A DNA stretch of 64,000 bases from Sipunculus nudus (Eukaryota; Annelida; Sipuncula; Golfingiida; Sipunculidae): NCBI GenBank assembly GCA_026874595.1, contig CM049308.1:20871867-20935866 (forward strand). Direction: 5' to 3'. Shown piece by piece: positions 1-12,230 of this stretch. The translations under genes and the position numbers were made by a program. The notes below the pieces were generated by a model that was not told the origin of the DNA, searched no databases, and saw only the letters and a list, made by a program, of their open reading frames with translations. Position 1 is the stretch's first letter; each line of letters starts with the position of its first letter.

Positions 1-460
1 TATGAGTGATTTAAACCCAAGGCAGATGAACAGATGGACACTGTGCAAACATGGTTGCAGGTGGCGCCACCTTTTTTGTAGATGTTATAAAGCTATCCCA
101 GGGCTACATTTGTGTAAATTTTTTTTCCTGATCGGTCAAACGGTTCCCGAGATATGTGGGTTTATGTGTGGAAACAGACGCACAAACGGACGCTTGGCAG
201 AAAGGAAAGGTCAGAGGTTAAGGTCACTTGGTAAGGCATCATTTCACATGTGACCCGATAATTTGTGTAAGTTTCGGAAAAATCCGTCCAGTAGTCTCAG
301 CGGAGTTCTCCGGAAACGAACGCGGCGGCGGCGGCGGCGGAACCCGGTCATAAACATAGTATGCGCAAAACTTCGTTTTGGCGGATACAATAATAATATC
401 TAACCTGGCACGTATTCCTGTGAGACAAATAATCCAAAATATGGCCAAACATTTCACAAT
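1..460. repeat. Dispersed non-coding repeat, GGCGCCACC family
   Basis: This tract holds the motif 'actgtgcaaa' followed by 'gcaggtggcgccacc' at about 41-75, then a stretch that ends in sequence of the type 'gtaagtttcggaaaaatccg' and a CGG microsatellite at about 323-341. Related blocks recur near 24.5-24.8, 26.9 and 61.1-61.7 kb. Open frames here (2-253 plus strand, 239-457 minus strand) show no recognisable domain and are most likely chance. It is cut by the window edge. Confidence 0.6.
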
Positions 461-504
461 GACTGTGACATATTCAACACTGGAGAATAGAATTATGGCA
501 TTTC

Positions 505-560
505 CAGTTGATGACGTTAGTCAATGCGACGTCATACGTCATCGATCTTTGTGACGTCAC
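505..560. promoter_or_regulatory. Cluster of CRE-like TGACGTCA sites
   Basis: Three to four CRE or half-CRE motifs fall within 55 bases: TGACGT at 512, GACGTCA near 528, CGTCA near 537 and a full palindrome TGACGTCA at 552-559. CREB/ATF factors bind this motif. No start site can be tied to it, so a regulatory role is inference only. Another TGACGTCA lies at about 1,530 inside an intron of the protease gene. Confidence 0.25.
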
Positions 561-1100
561 TATTGTCTTGTAACGAGCTCTCACAACCATGGGCATGGAA
601 GGCCTCCTGCGTGGGAGGGTATTGGGGGCTCATCAGTATAATTAGATTAAAAGGGCCCTGGTGGTGAGACTAATTCTTATGTGGTTAAACAATTTAATCT
701 TATCGATCACTCATGTATGAATTTGGGTATGTGTATGGGTATGCATTTGCAAATATTATTTTAGATTTCTGAAATAATTATATATGAGGTCATATTCTCA
801 TTAAAAATCTGTAACAGTATTTATAGAAACATGAATTACTTAAAAATTACACATATAGAACCCATTGTATGATGATTGGGAAAGTTAATTACACGTTTGT
901 GCAGTTCCAAAATTATCTTAAAATATACCCTGTCCTGTTCTCAATACAAAGTGCCTAAAATTGACCGTCGATAAGGCTTACGGTCTCTTTAAAATCTCAT
1001 TGGCAGGAAATATGAAAGTAAGACAAACTTAAAGCTAGATAGAATAGCGCCCGACTATCAAAGAGCACAGAAAAATAATAGACTAATCCTTCCTTTGCAG

Positions 1101-2824
1101 CATACAAACTATGATGCAGACAGATTCTCAAATGATATAGCGGTTATTAAATTGGATGCACCTGTCAGTTTGAGTGAAAGCATCCAACCAGCTGTTTTGC
1201 CCCATACAAAAGACAGCTTCGTTGGTTCTGAATGTTACATCACAGGCTGGGGAAAAACAGGTAAGGACATACAGTGGTAGGTTTCTTAGTTATATATTAT
1301 TATTTGGTTTTACGGTATTGTATTCCGTATTGGTATTCCGTATAAGGCAATAATAAGCCGGTTCATAATATTTATATTAAACGGCCATGCATGTTATGAA
1401 CATAATTAACAGTCGCTCATTTTTACAAAGTACACAAGCAAAACACCCTTCGATAGTACACACCTTCACACACCCAGGGCCCCAGTATGTTGTCAATTTT
1501 ATTCTTGGGAGGTGCGGCACTGAGCACAGTGACGTCACACGAATCGTGAAGCCTGTCGATTTCACTGTGGGGTCTTGCGCCACTGAGTACACTGACGTTG
1601 GCGAGGAGGGTAAAGGTATATGGAAGTTGAGTATTTGAACCAAACCTTAACACAGCTCACAATGGACAGGACTTTTATATTGCAGATGGTACAAATGGAA
1701 ATTTTCCTTTAATTCTCCAAGAAGCACGTATTCCTGTTATATCCAACGAAGAATGTCAGTTTAAGATGCCCCGACATCTGTACGGGTACGTCCACAGCAC
1801 CAACATATGTCTGTACGATGGACTCCGAGGATCATGTCAGGTACGACAATTTATTTATTTATTTTTATACACTGGTGTGTATGCATTATCACACTTTGTA
1901 TGATTTAATTTTAGGTTTTTTGATCTTCCTAACATTTATCCTGTGACTTCAGATAATTCTTCAACTATCTACTCAATTGTACCTTCAGCGTCGTTGTGCA
2001 CTTTTTAAGCATGGATTGTTTCCATTGGTACATGGTTATGTAAGCAAACTGCACAACAAAATTACCATCAAAATGGATCGAATGGAAGAGTTACTAGCTT
2101 AAAATGTGCCTCGCAAGGCCTTGTTGACTGGTTTTCTAGGGCTTTCAAAGGAGCTTGTTCGTCAGAAAATCTAATATATTAATATGATGACAGTTTTAAC
2201 AGATAAATTGTCTTTATCCGTTTTATGTTAAATAATTTCCTACAATCTATTATTTTCTTACAACCCAAGCCATTGTGAGTTGTTGTTCTTGGAATACTTT
2301 AAAAGGAGACCCATAGACGCCATTTTATAACAATATCGACCCAATTAATTCATATATATTCATGCATTTACGTCATCACATAATGACAAAGATTTGCACT
2401 GAGCAAAGATTTTTTATGAGCGCTCCTGTGTAGAGTTAACTACAAGTGAAAGCTTTATGACCTGTTGTAGCCTGTGTAAAATTTATTAATTGAATATCTG
2501 CATATACAGGGTGACAGCGGCGGTCCTCTCCATTGCCGCCGGTGTACAGAGGAGCCATGGGTCGTTTCCGGTGTGACGTCATTTGGAGTAAAAATTAAAG
2601 ATGACACCTGTTCCCTTCTTGCTCCAAGCGTGTACACCCGCACCAGCAGTCACATAGACTGGATTCAGCAGTACACAAATCACGAAGCCACTGTTCGGAA
2701 TATGGACTACAACAACCAGTGCCACTGGGGACCAGGGAGAGGGGATGCGTCGACAATTGTTCTCATAAGCGTCTTTACGGTGGCGCTGACGTCATTGACA
2801 TGCGCAATGTTATTGTCGGAATAA
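1101..2824 (+). CDS. Trypsin-fold (S1) serine protease, last three exons, 5' end outside window
   Basis: Three exons join in phase: 1101-1260 (acceptor tttgcag, donor gtaagg), 1686-1840 (acceptor ttgcag, donor gtacga) and 2510-2824 (acceptor atacag, stop TAA). Together they encode about 208 residues. The first exon has the catalytic Asp context NDIAVIKL and the block ITGWGKT. The last begins with GDSGGPL, the nucleophile Ser motif, followed by VSGVTSFG and PSVYTRTSSHIDWI. The exon with the catalytic His is not in the window. By alignment to chymotrypsin numbering, the base of the S1 pocket reads G-S-C-Q-G-D-S. Position 189 is therefore Gly rather than the Asp of trypsin, so trypsin-like specificity for Lys/Arg is not expected. 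The protein ends in a hydrophobic stretch (about STIVLISVFTVALTSL), which suggests a C-terminal membrane or GPI anchor on a secreted enzyme. The protease call is firm. Substrate and role are unknown. Confidence 0.9.
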
Positions 2825-2825
2825 A
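2820..2825 (+). promoter_or_regulatory. Polyadenylation hexamer AATAAA overlapping the protease stop codon
   Basis: The bases 'gaataaag' place the TAA stop (2822-2824) inside an AATAAA signal. If this hexamer is used, the 3' UTR would be only a few tens of bases long. No other AATAAA was noted close downstream. Confidence 0.4.
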
Positions 2826-4469
2826 GCTATGGAACATTGATATGGGCAATATTATTGGCGCAATTAATATCAACCTGTACCTATCAAGTACGAAATATTC
2901 ATCTACTTGACCAAATCTAATTATAATCCAGATTATATCATAATCGAATATTTTAGCAACATGGCGAGTCTAGACACAGCATTCCTTGGTGGAATAATAT
3001 ATTGTTCGCCCTCCTGGATAATTAACCCACCAGCATACGTTTTGAAGTGTCCATATGGTCCTTTGGCTGGATAACATCTGTAAAGATGAAAACTGGTGGT
3101 GGGTGCTGATCATGATTGAAATCATCTTCATTTTCATTTAAAAGACAATAATATTGATATTTTTTTACAAATGTCATGTATATACTGAAATCTATTTAAT
3201 AACCGCTTACGCACAGGCCTAAATGCAAACAAGGTATTATTTAATTATATTTATTTTAAACATTCCGGACTTATTTATTAGTGTAATCATGGTTCATGCT
3301 TCAACAGATTTTTTGGAGAATAGGCACCAACGCTATATTTGGGGAAATTACTGTAAATATTAAGGACAACGGCACTCTTCACTTCTTTTTCATTGCCCCC
3401 CCCCCCCCCGGCTTTACAGAAAGAGGTCGTTCGCACATGATCGAACCAACCACGTGCATTCTGGGCAGAAAATGGGTACACACAGCGGTCTGTATGTTTC
3501 GTGATTCTGTTGAAAGACACACTTTAGGCCAACAAACCACTCCAAAGAATTAGTAATCACAAATGTATGCATGTGCTTAGCACTCAACACGGTTTTCCCA
3601 GAACTTCAGGGTAAATAATTTGTTTATATTATTTATAAAAAGATATTTCTCTTTGAAGGCGAGCCGGCTTCGGTGTCATACGTAAGCTGATGCCAAAGTG
3701 AATAGATAAAAAGGGTTTAAAGGTTCTTTATTGATGTTTTATGACCTTACAAGTACAATGAAATGGAGTTTGATGACGTTTTAGGTACCGTTTGTTTGTT
3801 AACGTGGGCGTTACGTATACATAGTCCGCATAAAGATTGAACATGCATGTCGACAACAGTCATTAGCAACACGAGATCTTACATGAGGGGGGGGGGGGTA
3901 TTGTGGAATAGAGCGGCCTTAATAATTGTTTGCCCTTATGTAGAGCTAAGGTATTTTTGATAATAATATAAAATAATACGTGTAATAATAATATCAAAAC
4001 TACTGCAAGCACTACTGTATACATGTATAACTACAGCAAGTTATTATTATTATTATTTTTATTATTATTATTATATTAATCGAATACCATATAAAATATA
4101 AAACCATAAATTAACATATATCTATATCGATTCTTTCACAGCTAGTGTCTTCGTTATCTGACACCATATTAAATAGATATAGGTTTTATATCTAAATAAG
4201 GGGTGATTATTAGACTTTTATGACATTGACTTTACCTTTATCTACGTTTCTTTGTTTATACTTTACTTTTATCCGTACAGTGAAATTGTTCTTCTACATG
4301 TTTACACTTTTTTACATTGTGTGCTTAATGAATAAGCAATGTCTATGTTAGCAAACGTTTCTACAAATAAACAATCAAATTCGTTTTTTGTTGAAGCTGT
4401 GGTTTAAGCTGTAGCACCTGGGGACCCAAGCTAAATAGACCATGCCCATATGTAACCAACACAAGATCG

Positions 4470-4508
<39 letters not shown>

Positions 4509-4794
4509 TAAATTGATACCAGTTCCTAGCAGAAAAATATTCTGTTTATGAATGAAGTTACATGATTTTTTTTTAAACTATCGGTACTTGTCAGTCACAA
4601 GAAGACTGCCTGTGACCAAACAAAAGGTTTGTTTTTTTTCTGACACTGACAGCACCAAATTTCAAAGAAACAAAGAAAACATGTTTTCCTATAGATAAGT
4701 TTATTGTTAAATACTGTCCATGACGTTACCATTGCATCTACCAATCACATCATGGATCAGTGTCTAACCTGCATCCGATGCTCTGATCACAGGA
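2826..4794. other. Gene-free stretch with simple repeats
   Basis: No coding exon or structured element was recognised. It contains C and G homopolymer runs near 3,400 and 3,888, an ATT/TTA-rich microsatellite near 4,035-4,075, and a (GA)n run at about 4,474-4,503. Short open frames at 3,287-3,553 overlap the C run and show no domain. Confidence 0.5.
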
Positions 4795-4905
4795 AATCAC
4801 ATAATAATATATGTTCATTCGGCTCAAAACTTTGGCATTTTCTCACATGCCTACATTTGTGTAAAAACTCCCCCCCCCCCCCACACACACACGCGTACAC
4901 ACTGG
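4795..4905 (+). repeat. Copy A of a direct repeat ending in C(n)(CA)n
   Basis: About 85 unique bases ('acataataatatatgttcat' onward, through 'gtgtaaaaactc') followed by a C run, (CA)n and 'cgcgtacacac' are almost identical to 9,892-10,003. The flanks differ on both sides, so this is a dispersed repeat unit and not a long segmental duplication. Confidence 0.75.
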
Positions 4906-6590
4906 GTTTTATTTTGCAACTGAAATGCTCCCATATATAGCAGGGTACATCTCAACAGCTGATCACTATATTATGTTCAGCTGTAAATAAAGAACATGCT
5001 GTTGTACTACTAGTAATTCTGGGACTGGTGCAGTTCTAAAATTTAAAGTTTTAGATCCAGTAAGATACTGAAGAAGCACCCTTATGTCCATGACAAAATA
5101 AAGCCCACTGTCTCTATAGGGGTGTATGCTTAGGGGTAGATTGGATGAAAAATAGGTGAATACATGCTCCGTGTTAGTCTATGTGATTCATATATTTAGG
5201 TATAGGTCTGCTGCATTAATAAATTACTTGCATTTTTGGAGGTGAAAGTTAAAGCAGAAACCTATAAACCTTGATTTGCACACTAATAAATTTTCAATGT
5301 GGATTTCATGTGAAAAACAAGGGACCTATGGGTCACGACGCTCAGCTGTTATATATGATAAAAAAATATTATTTAGAAATGAGGCACATGCTGGTTTTGT
5401 GTGGTAATAAATATAAGCTGTATTATGAGTTGTTGTAGTTTAGCTTATTTATGATTTTGATAGTACCTTTGGAGACAGGGAAGAGGACTGATTTCATTTA
5501 TTTTATTAACAAATGGAGTACTATTGTCACACAGATTTTGACTTGGCCATATAACTTATAAGCAGAACATATAATATAAGAGTTTAACTATTTATTAAAA
5601 AAAATTAAAAATATTGTCCCAAATATAATTTTTATAAAAAATAATAAGAGAATCATATGATTTTTTAAAATGAAATATAACTGATATGATTATTAAAATA
5701 ATATTAAAGAATATATTCATGAATGCATTCATGAATACATTTTGAAAGTATTTGCACTGGTATTCATATAATTTCATTTTTACCTGAATTCCAATTCTTT
5801 ATGCAAGAAATTTTATAATGGAGTACATATTCATATTCGTATTTAAATACAATTGCAAAGTTTTCCCACCATTACTGGCATTTATTCAGTTTTCACCAAA
5901 CAATTATGTTGAGAATCCAGAATATACAAAATTCACACATTTAAATTATGATCAAAAGTACCTGGTTTTATGGCTTTTATTTATATTAAAAAAAAAAAAA
6001 TGTAATATATTCATTTTGGACTAATTTCACATCAATGTACACACTAGACACAAAAGGAATCTAGATTAATAATATCAACTGCATCTTTGTCTATCATTTA
6101 TTTCCTTCATATGATCCCTAATGATAAGTAATGAATAATATGATTTACTTTTTTATCATTAAAATTGAACTGAAAAATACCATAGGTGACTGCATGGTGT
6201 TATTTGGAGTACATGACATTCTATCCATCGATACAAGATTCTTTTATCATCAGTAACAGCAAGTTGATTTCCTGTTATTATAAACTAACAAATTCTTTTT
6301 TATTTTTCTTTAATTTGTTATTAAAAAACAATAAAAAATTTATTTATTTATTGTTAATTGTTATGTTGTTGGTTAAAACTACTAGATGAGTTGGGTTGGA
6401 CACCTAGACCAACTGTGGCTGGCCATACGCTGCCTACCTGCAACAGTGTATGGCTCGCCTCAAGCATGCATAATTTGCTGAAAGTTCAACAAGGTCAACA
6501 TACAGGTGACTCAAGAGGGGCTGGAGAGAGTTAAGGTCTGACATGGTCTCATAAAAACATTAATAAAAGCTACAATTTTTGGCCAATTTC
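4906..6590. other. AT-rich gene-free stretch
   Basis: The sequence is strongly AT-rich, with A and T runs. Open frames at 5,595-5,777, 5,818-6,024 and 6,186-6,389 have low-complexity F/I/L/K/N-rich translations expected from AT-rich non-coding DNA. No exon signals, RNA genes or inverted-repeat ends were recognised. Confidence 0.5.
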
Positions 6591-7950
6591 TTTCAGCTTT
6601 CTAAACTAAAAAGCTGAAATCCTTGTGTGCATGATATGAAAATTATATCAACCGTGCTCACAGGAAACAAATGTGCCATGGTCAAAGTTGGGCAAAATTT
6701 AAGGTACTAATTTTATATTTATACTAATTACATATAAAATTTGAAAAATTCAGAACTAATTTGGGGTATTCAATTGAATCATGATTAAATAATGTTACAT
6801 CCCTGGCAAAAAAACTCTAGCTTCAGCAATCCCCTTGTTAAGGGAGTAAATATATTTCTTGATTTTTTACATAGTGCATTATGTTTGGGCCCATAACTTA
6901 AAACAATTACGCAATACTGACATCATTTCTGGCATATGCATAGAGAATGTATAAAAAAATATGTATATTATATATGATTAAAGTCACATCAGTGGTTTTG
7001 ATATTAGGCAGTCTTGAAGTGTAACAATAGGTTTTTAATGGAAAAATGAAGTTTTTCATTAATATCTCGAAGGTATTAAGTCCTAGTGACCAAATTCTTG
7101 GCATGGTAGGGAATTTTGGAGACATCTAATTGTATGCCAAATTTTAGGAACTGAGAGCTGAAGCTGGGGAGCTGAGCTCTTGAAAACTGCATAACACTAG
7201 CTTGATGTAAACAATTTGTTACATGGTGCTTGAAAACTTGAATAAAATCTACAGTTTTTTATCAACTGGTTTCAAATTTTTGGTGTTAACAGACAAAATG
7301 CTAACAAAAACATGCTGAGAAAATTAAATCCACAGTACTTACAGGAAAAAAACGTGCCATGGTCAAAGTTGGGCAAAATTTAAGGTACCAATTTTTTATT
7401 TTTGTTAATATTTTAAAAAATTTAAAAGATTTTGATCTAATTTTGGGTATACAATTTAATTTTGATAAATTAAAGTTATATTACTGGAAAAAAAGTCCAT
7501 AGCTTTAACAAGTTTTGTGTTAAGTGATCAAATATCTTTCCTGATTTTTCACAAAATGCATTATGTTTGGGCCCATAACTTTTTTAAATTATATAATACA
7601 GACATAATTTCTGGCATGTACATAGGAACTATATAGAAGAATATTTATGGTAAATATGAGGGAAAACAGATGAGTGGTTTTGATATTAGGCAGTCCTGAA
7701 GTGTGAAAATAGGTTTTTAATAAAAAATTGAGGTTTTTCCTTAATTTCTCAAAGGAACGAAGTCGCAAAGACCCAGTTTTCGGCTTGGTAGGAGATCTTT
7801 GGGACATCTAACATTATGCTGAATTTTGGATTCCTATGTCTTACGGTTTCAAAACGTGCCACATCTACGGACGGACGGACAGACGGACGGACGACGGACA
7901 ATGGACCACGACTATAGCTCAGATGACTTATAGTCAGCTGAGCTAAAAAA
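6590..7950 (+). repeat. Tandem duplication, about 681-bp period, two diverged copies
   Basis: Matching landmarks lie 681-682 bases apart: 'gtgccatggtcaaagttggg' at 6,673 and 7,354, and 'cattatgtttgggcccataa' at 6,877 and 7,559. The second copy runs into a GGAC/GGACGGAC microsatellite (about 7,866-7,895) and then 'agctcag..gtcagctgagct', a short hairpin. The same kind of tail recurs at about 38,575-38,660 and, diverged, at 27,180-27,245, which marks a dispersed family. The minus-strand frames at 6,907-7,125 and 7,589-7,807 are similar because they come from the two copies, not because they encode a conserved protein. Confidence 0.8.
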
Positions 7951-8639
7951 TCAAATTCCTACTTAACCTACAACATGTGGAAATAAAAAGTCCTGTATTT
8001 TTGTAGGAAAAAAGCAATTAAGATCACTTTACATAAAGGAGAAAATTGTTTAAGGACAGCATTTACATGGTGCCAATTACGTGTATATGACTGTAAATTT
8101 GAACGAGACCGTGGTCAAATACTATGCATGCAGACACATAGACATATGATCATTCTATTCATGTCATGTGAATACCTACATTGTATTTAGATATCTATAT
8201 AATGTTAATACATATAACAAATCCTTAATAAAACATGGATACAAGCACAGATCTTCTTCTATGGTAAAATATATACTTATGAAAGTCCACAAGGTCCAAC
8301 AAAAATACTAATTCAAATATAGGAAATCAAAGTAAAGGAGATACCAATAATAAAGACCAGACTTGCTTAAAAACAAAGAGTCCATACCAGGTCTATGTAA
8401 CTTTACATTATATTTCACACAAGTTTGTGCTTTAACCATAAAAACATAAGTTTTTTTTTCTCAAATCAAGCACCTGATATAAAGTAATAAGTAGATAAGC
8501 TGACACATGCCAGGCTGTTGCCTTACATCTGACTGCTTCAGTCTTGTGTAATTCTGTATTCTTTTGATATATACTGAAAAGTTGATCTTAAAGGAAAGAT
8601 GATTTGCATTTCCTACCATGAGGGTTCATGGTCCAGTGA
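7951..8639. other. Gene-free stretch, nothing recognised
   Basis: AT-rich sequence with a poly-T run near 8,450. No exon signals, inverted ends or RNA gene structure were seen. Confidence 0.45.
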
Positions 8640-9290
8640 TGTAGTTGAGTCCACCCCATCCAAGTCCAAGTGCATGTCAGAGTCCAGGTCACTCGAGTCC
8701 AATTCCAAATCTGAGTCCTTAAGGTTTACGTCCAAGTCCAACTTCTTCAAGTCTGAGTCATTTGGTACATGCAGAGTCCAAGTTTGTCACAAATTTTCTT
8801 ATTAAAAGAACTTGGAAAAGGATATTTGAGATAATCATGCAAATTTATAAATTTTCAAGTGTGCTTTATTTAAATGTTTAATTAGATTTAACTCCTGATA
8901 CAGAGCTAAATCTTGGTATGTTTTGTCTCATTTTTGTATAAAATTCAATTAGTAGGTAACCCATGTGCACAATCAGAACATAATATGTGAGTTTTCTTTT
9001 TTATTGGACTCAACAGTCAAAAAAGGTCCCGAGGCCTGATAAAAGGGGGATCCAGGCCACAAAATGTTGTCTGAAACCCTGAAAAAAGGTTGCAGCATAT
9101 GACCTCAGGACCCCCCTCAATCTGCTTCTGCTTGAGATGGACTCTGGCTGATTTCTTGAGATCTTATACCTGCGAGTCTAAGTAGATGTCCAAGTTCAGG
9201 ACCCTCGCGTCCAAGTCAGAGTCCTTAAAAAGTGAACTTGAGTCTGAACTAGAGTACAAGTCCAGACTGGAATTCTACAACACTGCCATG
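8640..9290 (+). repeat. GAGTCC/CCAAGT short-period repeat in two blocks
   Basis: At 8,640-8,790 and again at about 9,180-9,280 the sequence is built from variants of 'gagtccaagtcc', with 'cagagtcc', 'gagtctgag' and similar. The first block happens to be open and translates to a Ser/Lys/Glu-rich string. The hexamer-like periodicity and repetition favour a degenerate minisatellite over a gene. The 400 bases between the blocks show no other recognisable content. Confidence 0.55.
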
Positions 9291-9890
9291 TTCTGCCAGC
9301 AGATTTATTAAAACTCATTCAGAGTTTAAGACCTTTCATTCTGTAAGAGATGATATTAAAGTTCAAATGCATTACAGAACATAAATAGGATATGGTTATA
9401 TTGTATGATTATCATGTCTTGTTAAAAATAGGAATATAAATAGAATGTATTCATGAAATGCTTGCAATGATAAAACAATGAAATAAATCTGGGAAAGTTT
9501 ATTTATGAACTCAGCATGACTATAACGTAACAGGGTTTTCTCTGATTTAATGGGTTTTTTTAATAAACACATGCTATTTGTTGAACAAAATGCTTATATA
9601 TTGGGTCATACAGATTATTGCTGATTGCATGTATCTTTATATCAGAAGGTGGAAAAGCATATATACTATCTATGATTGAACTGCATTATTTTTATATTTT
9701 CAGTTAATGTATTGTTTTAATGAATTTGTCTTTAAACATTTAAGGTAATCAGGATGTTACACATGTCACATTTAGCAGTAAAGGAACCACATTTGAATAA
9801 TAATTTGTTAAAATACATAAAAATTTAATCCAGTGCAAAAATAAAAACAAAATGAAAATCATAATTAATATTTTGTTGTATTTAAACATC
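9291..9890. other. AT-rich gene-free stretch
   Basis: No coding, RNA or repeat structure recognised apart from A/T runs. Confidence 0.45.
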
Positions 9891-10005
9891 ACATAATAAT
9901 ATATGTTCATTCGGCTCAAAACTTTGGCATTTTCTCACATGCCTACATTTGTGTAAAAACTCCCCCCCCCCCCCCCACACACACACACACACGCGTACAC
10001 ACCAA
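9891..10005 (+). repeat. Copy B of the direct repeat ending in C(n)(CA)n
   Basis: This is the partner of 4,795-4,905, about 5.1 kb upstream. The unique part is nearly identical, and the copies differ mainly in the length of the C and CA runs, as expected of replication slippage. Confidence 0.75.
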
Positions 10006-10513
10006 CCAAAGAAAAGGGGGCGTGGCACTAAGAAAACTTTCTTGGAAGAAAAACTTTGGCAGTACAGGTTTAATGCTAGCCCACTGATTATATGGTACTA
10101 TTTAAACAGTTTTATTTATAAAAAGTAAATTATGGTCGTACTTTGATATTTTACATGTATTTATTAATTGATAACAGTCTGGCACACGAAGCATGCAGGC
10201 AAAACGTACACACATGGACTTGAGCGATATCAGGAAGTGCAACGTTTAATACAGTATGTCATCATGAATGCACATGTGGTACCCTTATGAGTGATACTTA
10301 GAAGCTGCAATAACCTGAGTATATGCCGTACGTCAATGACACAGCGTCAGTTATCCTAATTTGAGTGACTTTTGATAGCGAAAATGTGTTTCGTGCCCAT
10401 GACTCGCTTGCAGCTGTACCTGAACGGAATCGCGTACCACGCATGCGCAGCTTGAACTCATCTGAATAGATTCGGGCGGAATCCCAGGCCCAAAATGGTC
10501 TCCGTTTACAGAC
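10006..10513. other. Left flank of the nested transposon region
   Basis: No gene recognised. GC content rises in the last 150 bases next to the element end. Confidence 0.4.
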
Positions 10514-10522
10514 CCACTGGGG

Positions 10523-10602
10523 GGGAGGGTATAATTCGCTGATCAGCGCGCTGATCAGCGGTCTGCAGTATAAAACGCTGATCAGCGGTGCTGATCAGCG
10601 AC
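10523..10602 (+). repeat. Left terminal inverted repeat with four CGCTGATCAGCG palindromes
   Basis: Palindromes are centred near 10,543, 10,555, 10,579 and 10,593, two of them as a touching pair. The block is mirrored at 19,968-20,047. Repeated palindromes in both ends are natural candidates for transposase binding sites. Confidence 0.85.
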
Positions 10603-10802
10603 TATTCAATCCAAGCATTAATTATTAATATCAGGCAAATAAGCCTCCATATAGCAACCTCCGACTCTTATGTGAACAAATGTGATTTAAAGACACATGT
10701 TCTATAAGTTTTACGTATTTACAAACATACGAATACATTTTTAACGTGTTACTTATTATGCATGAAAGCTTTCTACCAACTAATATTTCGCTGATCAGCG
10801 AA
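10590..10802 (+). repeat. Subterminal arm, inverted copy of 12,605-12,835
   Basis: Reading 10,590-10,802 against the reverse strand of 12,605-12,835 gives a clear diverged match, including 'gcattaatt', 'caacctccgact', 'gtgatttaaaga', 'acatgttct' and 'tttacaaacat'. It closes with another CGCTGATCAGCG at about 10,789-10,800. The two arms and the 1.8 kb between them could fold back. Confidence 0.75.
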
Positions 10803-11339
10803 ACCTTGAAAAGGTTCACCTGTACGATGTATTTTATTATAAATATATATTTTAACCCTGTAAATTGCGTATTTTTAATTTTAATTTGTTCCGTTTATAT
10901 CCTGAAACAAAATACAAATAAAACCAATGCACAGAAAGTATAATGCAATGAATAGAGGAAAAATATAGCAATCTATCTCGTTCAATTAAAAAGTTGGCGA
11001 TAAAAGCATTTTTTAATATGTTTCCAAGTCATTTTTTTTTTTCTTAATTTATGCCCATTTTCAATATATAACGGTGTTCAAGGAGAAGAACGGTGTTGAA
11101 TTAAAATTAAATGTAATCATTAACAAAATTATAAATTAAATCATGCAGACTTCTTTTATAATAAATATTTTGAAAGTTTAATATTTAAAAATCCATAACA
11201 CATTGAGTCCTATCAAAACGATGAAATTTTAAATTACAATGCCAGTTTGTAGAATTTAGATGTTACATCCATCCTGTCACCTTTTTATTTTAACACCGTT
11301 CATCGACATTCACCACCGTCAGAAGTTAAGAATAACAGG

Positions 11340-12230
11340 ATTGTGTGATTTAAATCACGTAGATTTAAATGGCTGATTTAATTTGCGATTTAAATCACTT
11401 GATTTAAAAAATAACTGATTTAAATCAACTTTTATAAAAAAAAATAGTTTTTCTCTATTTTTCTCTTCTTTTTTACAAATATTTTTAATTCAATTTAAAA
11501 GAATGTTACACTCTCTTGAAGTCTGATTTAATAGCATTGTTTTTGTTTTCATTTGTAAAATGCAAAACCAATAAACAACCAACATTTTCCAAATAAATAA
11601 AAGTAACTTTCTGTAGGCTGCATTTATAAACTCTTTTGAAGGAGAATATTCAATAGAGAATATATAAATTATTAAAGTGTGTCCCTCTATTAAATACTTT
11701 TACAAAGGGCTGAATTTTTCTTTGTAATGAATTCCCGTACTTTCAATTACATAAATTGAAAGCATACACGTAAATTAGTTTACAAAGGATTTCCCAGCAA
11801 TAAGTAAGAATTTAAAAATGGATAAGTTGCTAGGTAAGCGCAACTAGACTGTGCAGAAATGCACAATGAGTGCATACATATCAGCATATGGGCTTCCATA
11901 AACTGTCCATAACTATAAAGCAAATAAATAAAACTTTCCAAATAAATAAAAATAACTTTCTGTAGGCTGCATTTATAAACTCTTTTGAAGGAGAATATTC
12001 AATAGAGAATATATAAATTATTAAATAATAAAAATTAAAAACAACTTCCTTTAGTGGATTATTCTGTCGAATATAATAATACACAATGTTCAAATGTGTG
12101 CTTGACCACTTTCATTGGTCTAAAAGTAGTCTAAATATAATTTACATTCTGTTAAGTATGGCCATAATTTTTATTTAATTTTTTTAATCCGATTAAGATA
12201 AAAAAATCCGATTTAAAAAATAAATAAATA
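11340..12230. repeat. GATTTAAATC palindrome cluster and an 85-bp direct duplication
   Basis: GATTTAAATC and variants recur at 11,345-11,430, with a diverged echo at 12,185-12,215 and another cluster at 27,285-27,335. A block starting 'aactttctgtaggctgcatt' appears at about 11,592-11,676 and again, nearly unchanged, at 11,941-12,026. No coding content. Confidence 0.6.

Noticed and set aside
4468-4503. (GA)n tract as a GAGA-factor promoter
   Set aside because: No exon or start-site evidence nearby. It is an ordinary microsatellite.
6907-7807. Two similar minus-strand proteins suggesting a gene family
   Set aside because: The similarity comes from a 681-base non-coding tandem duplication. The frames are AT-rich and lack conserved codon use.
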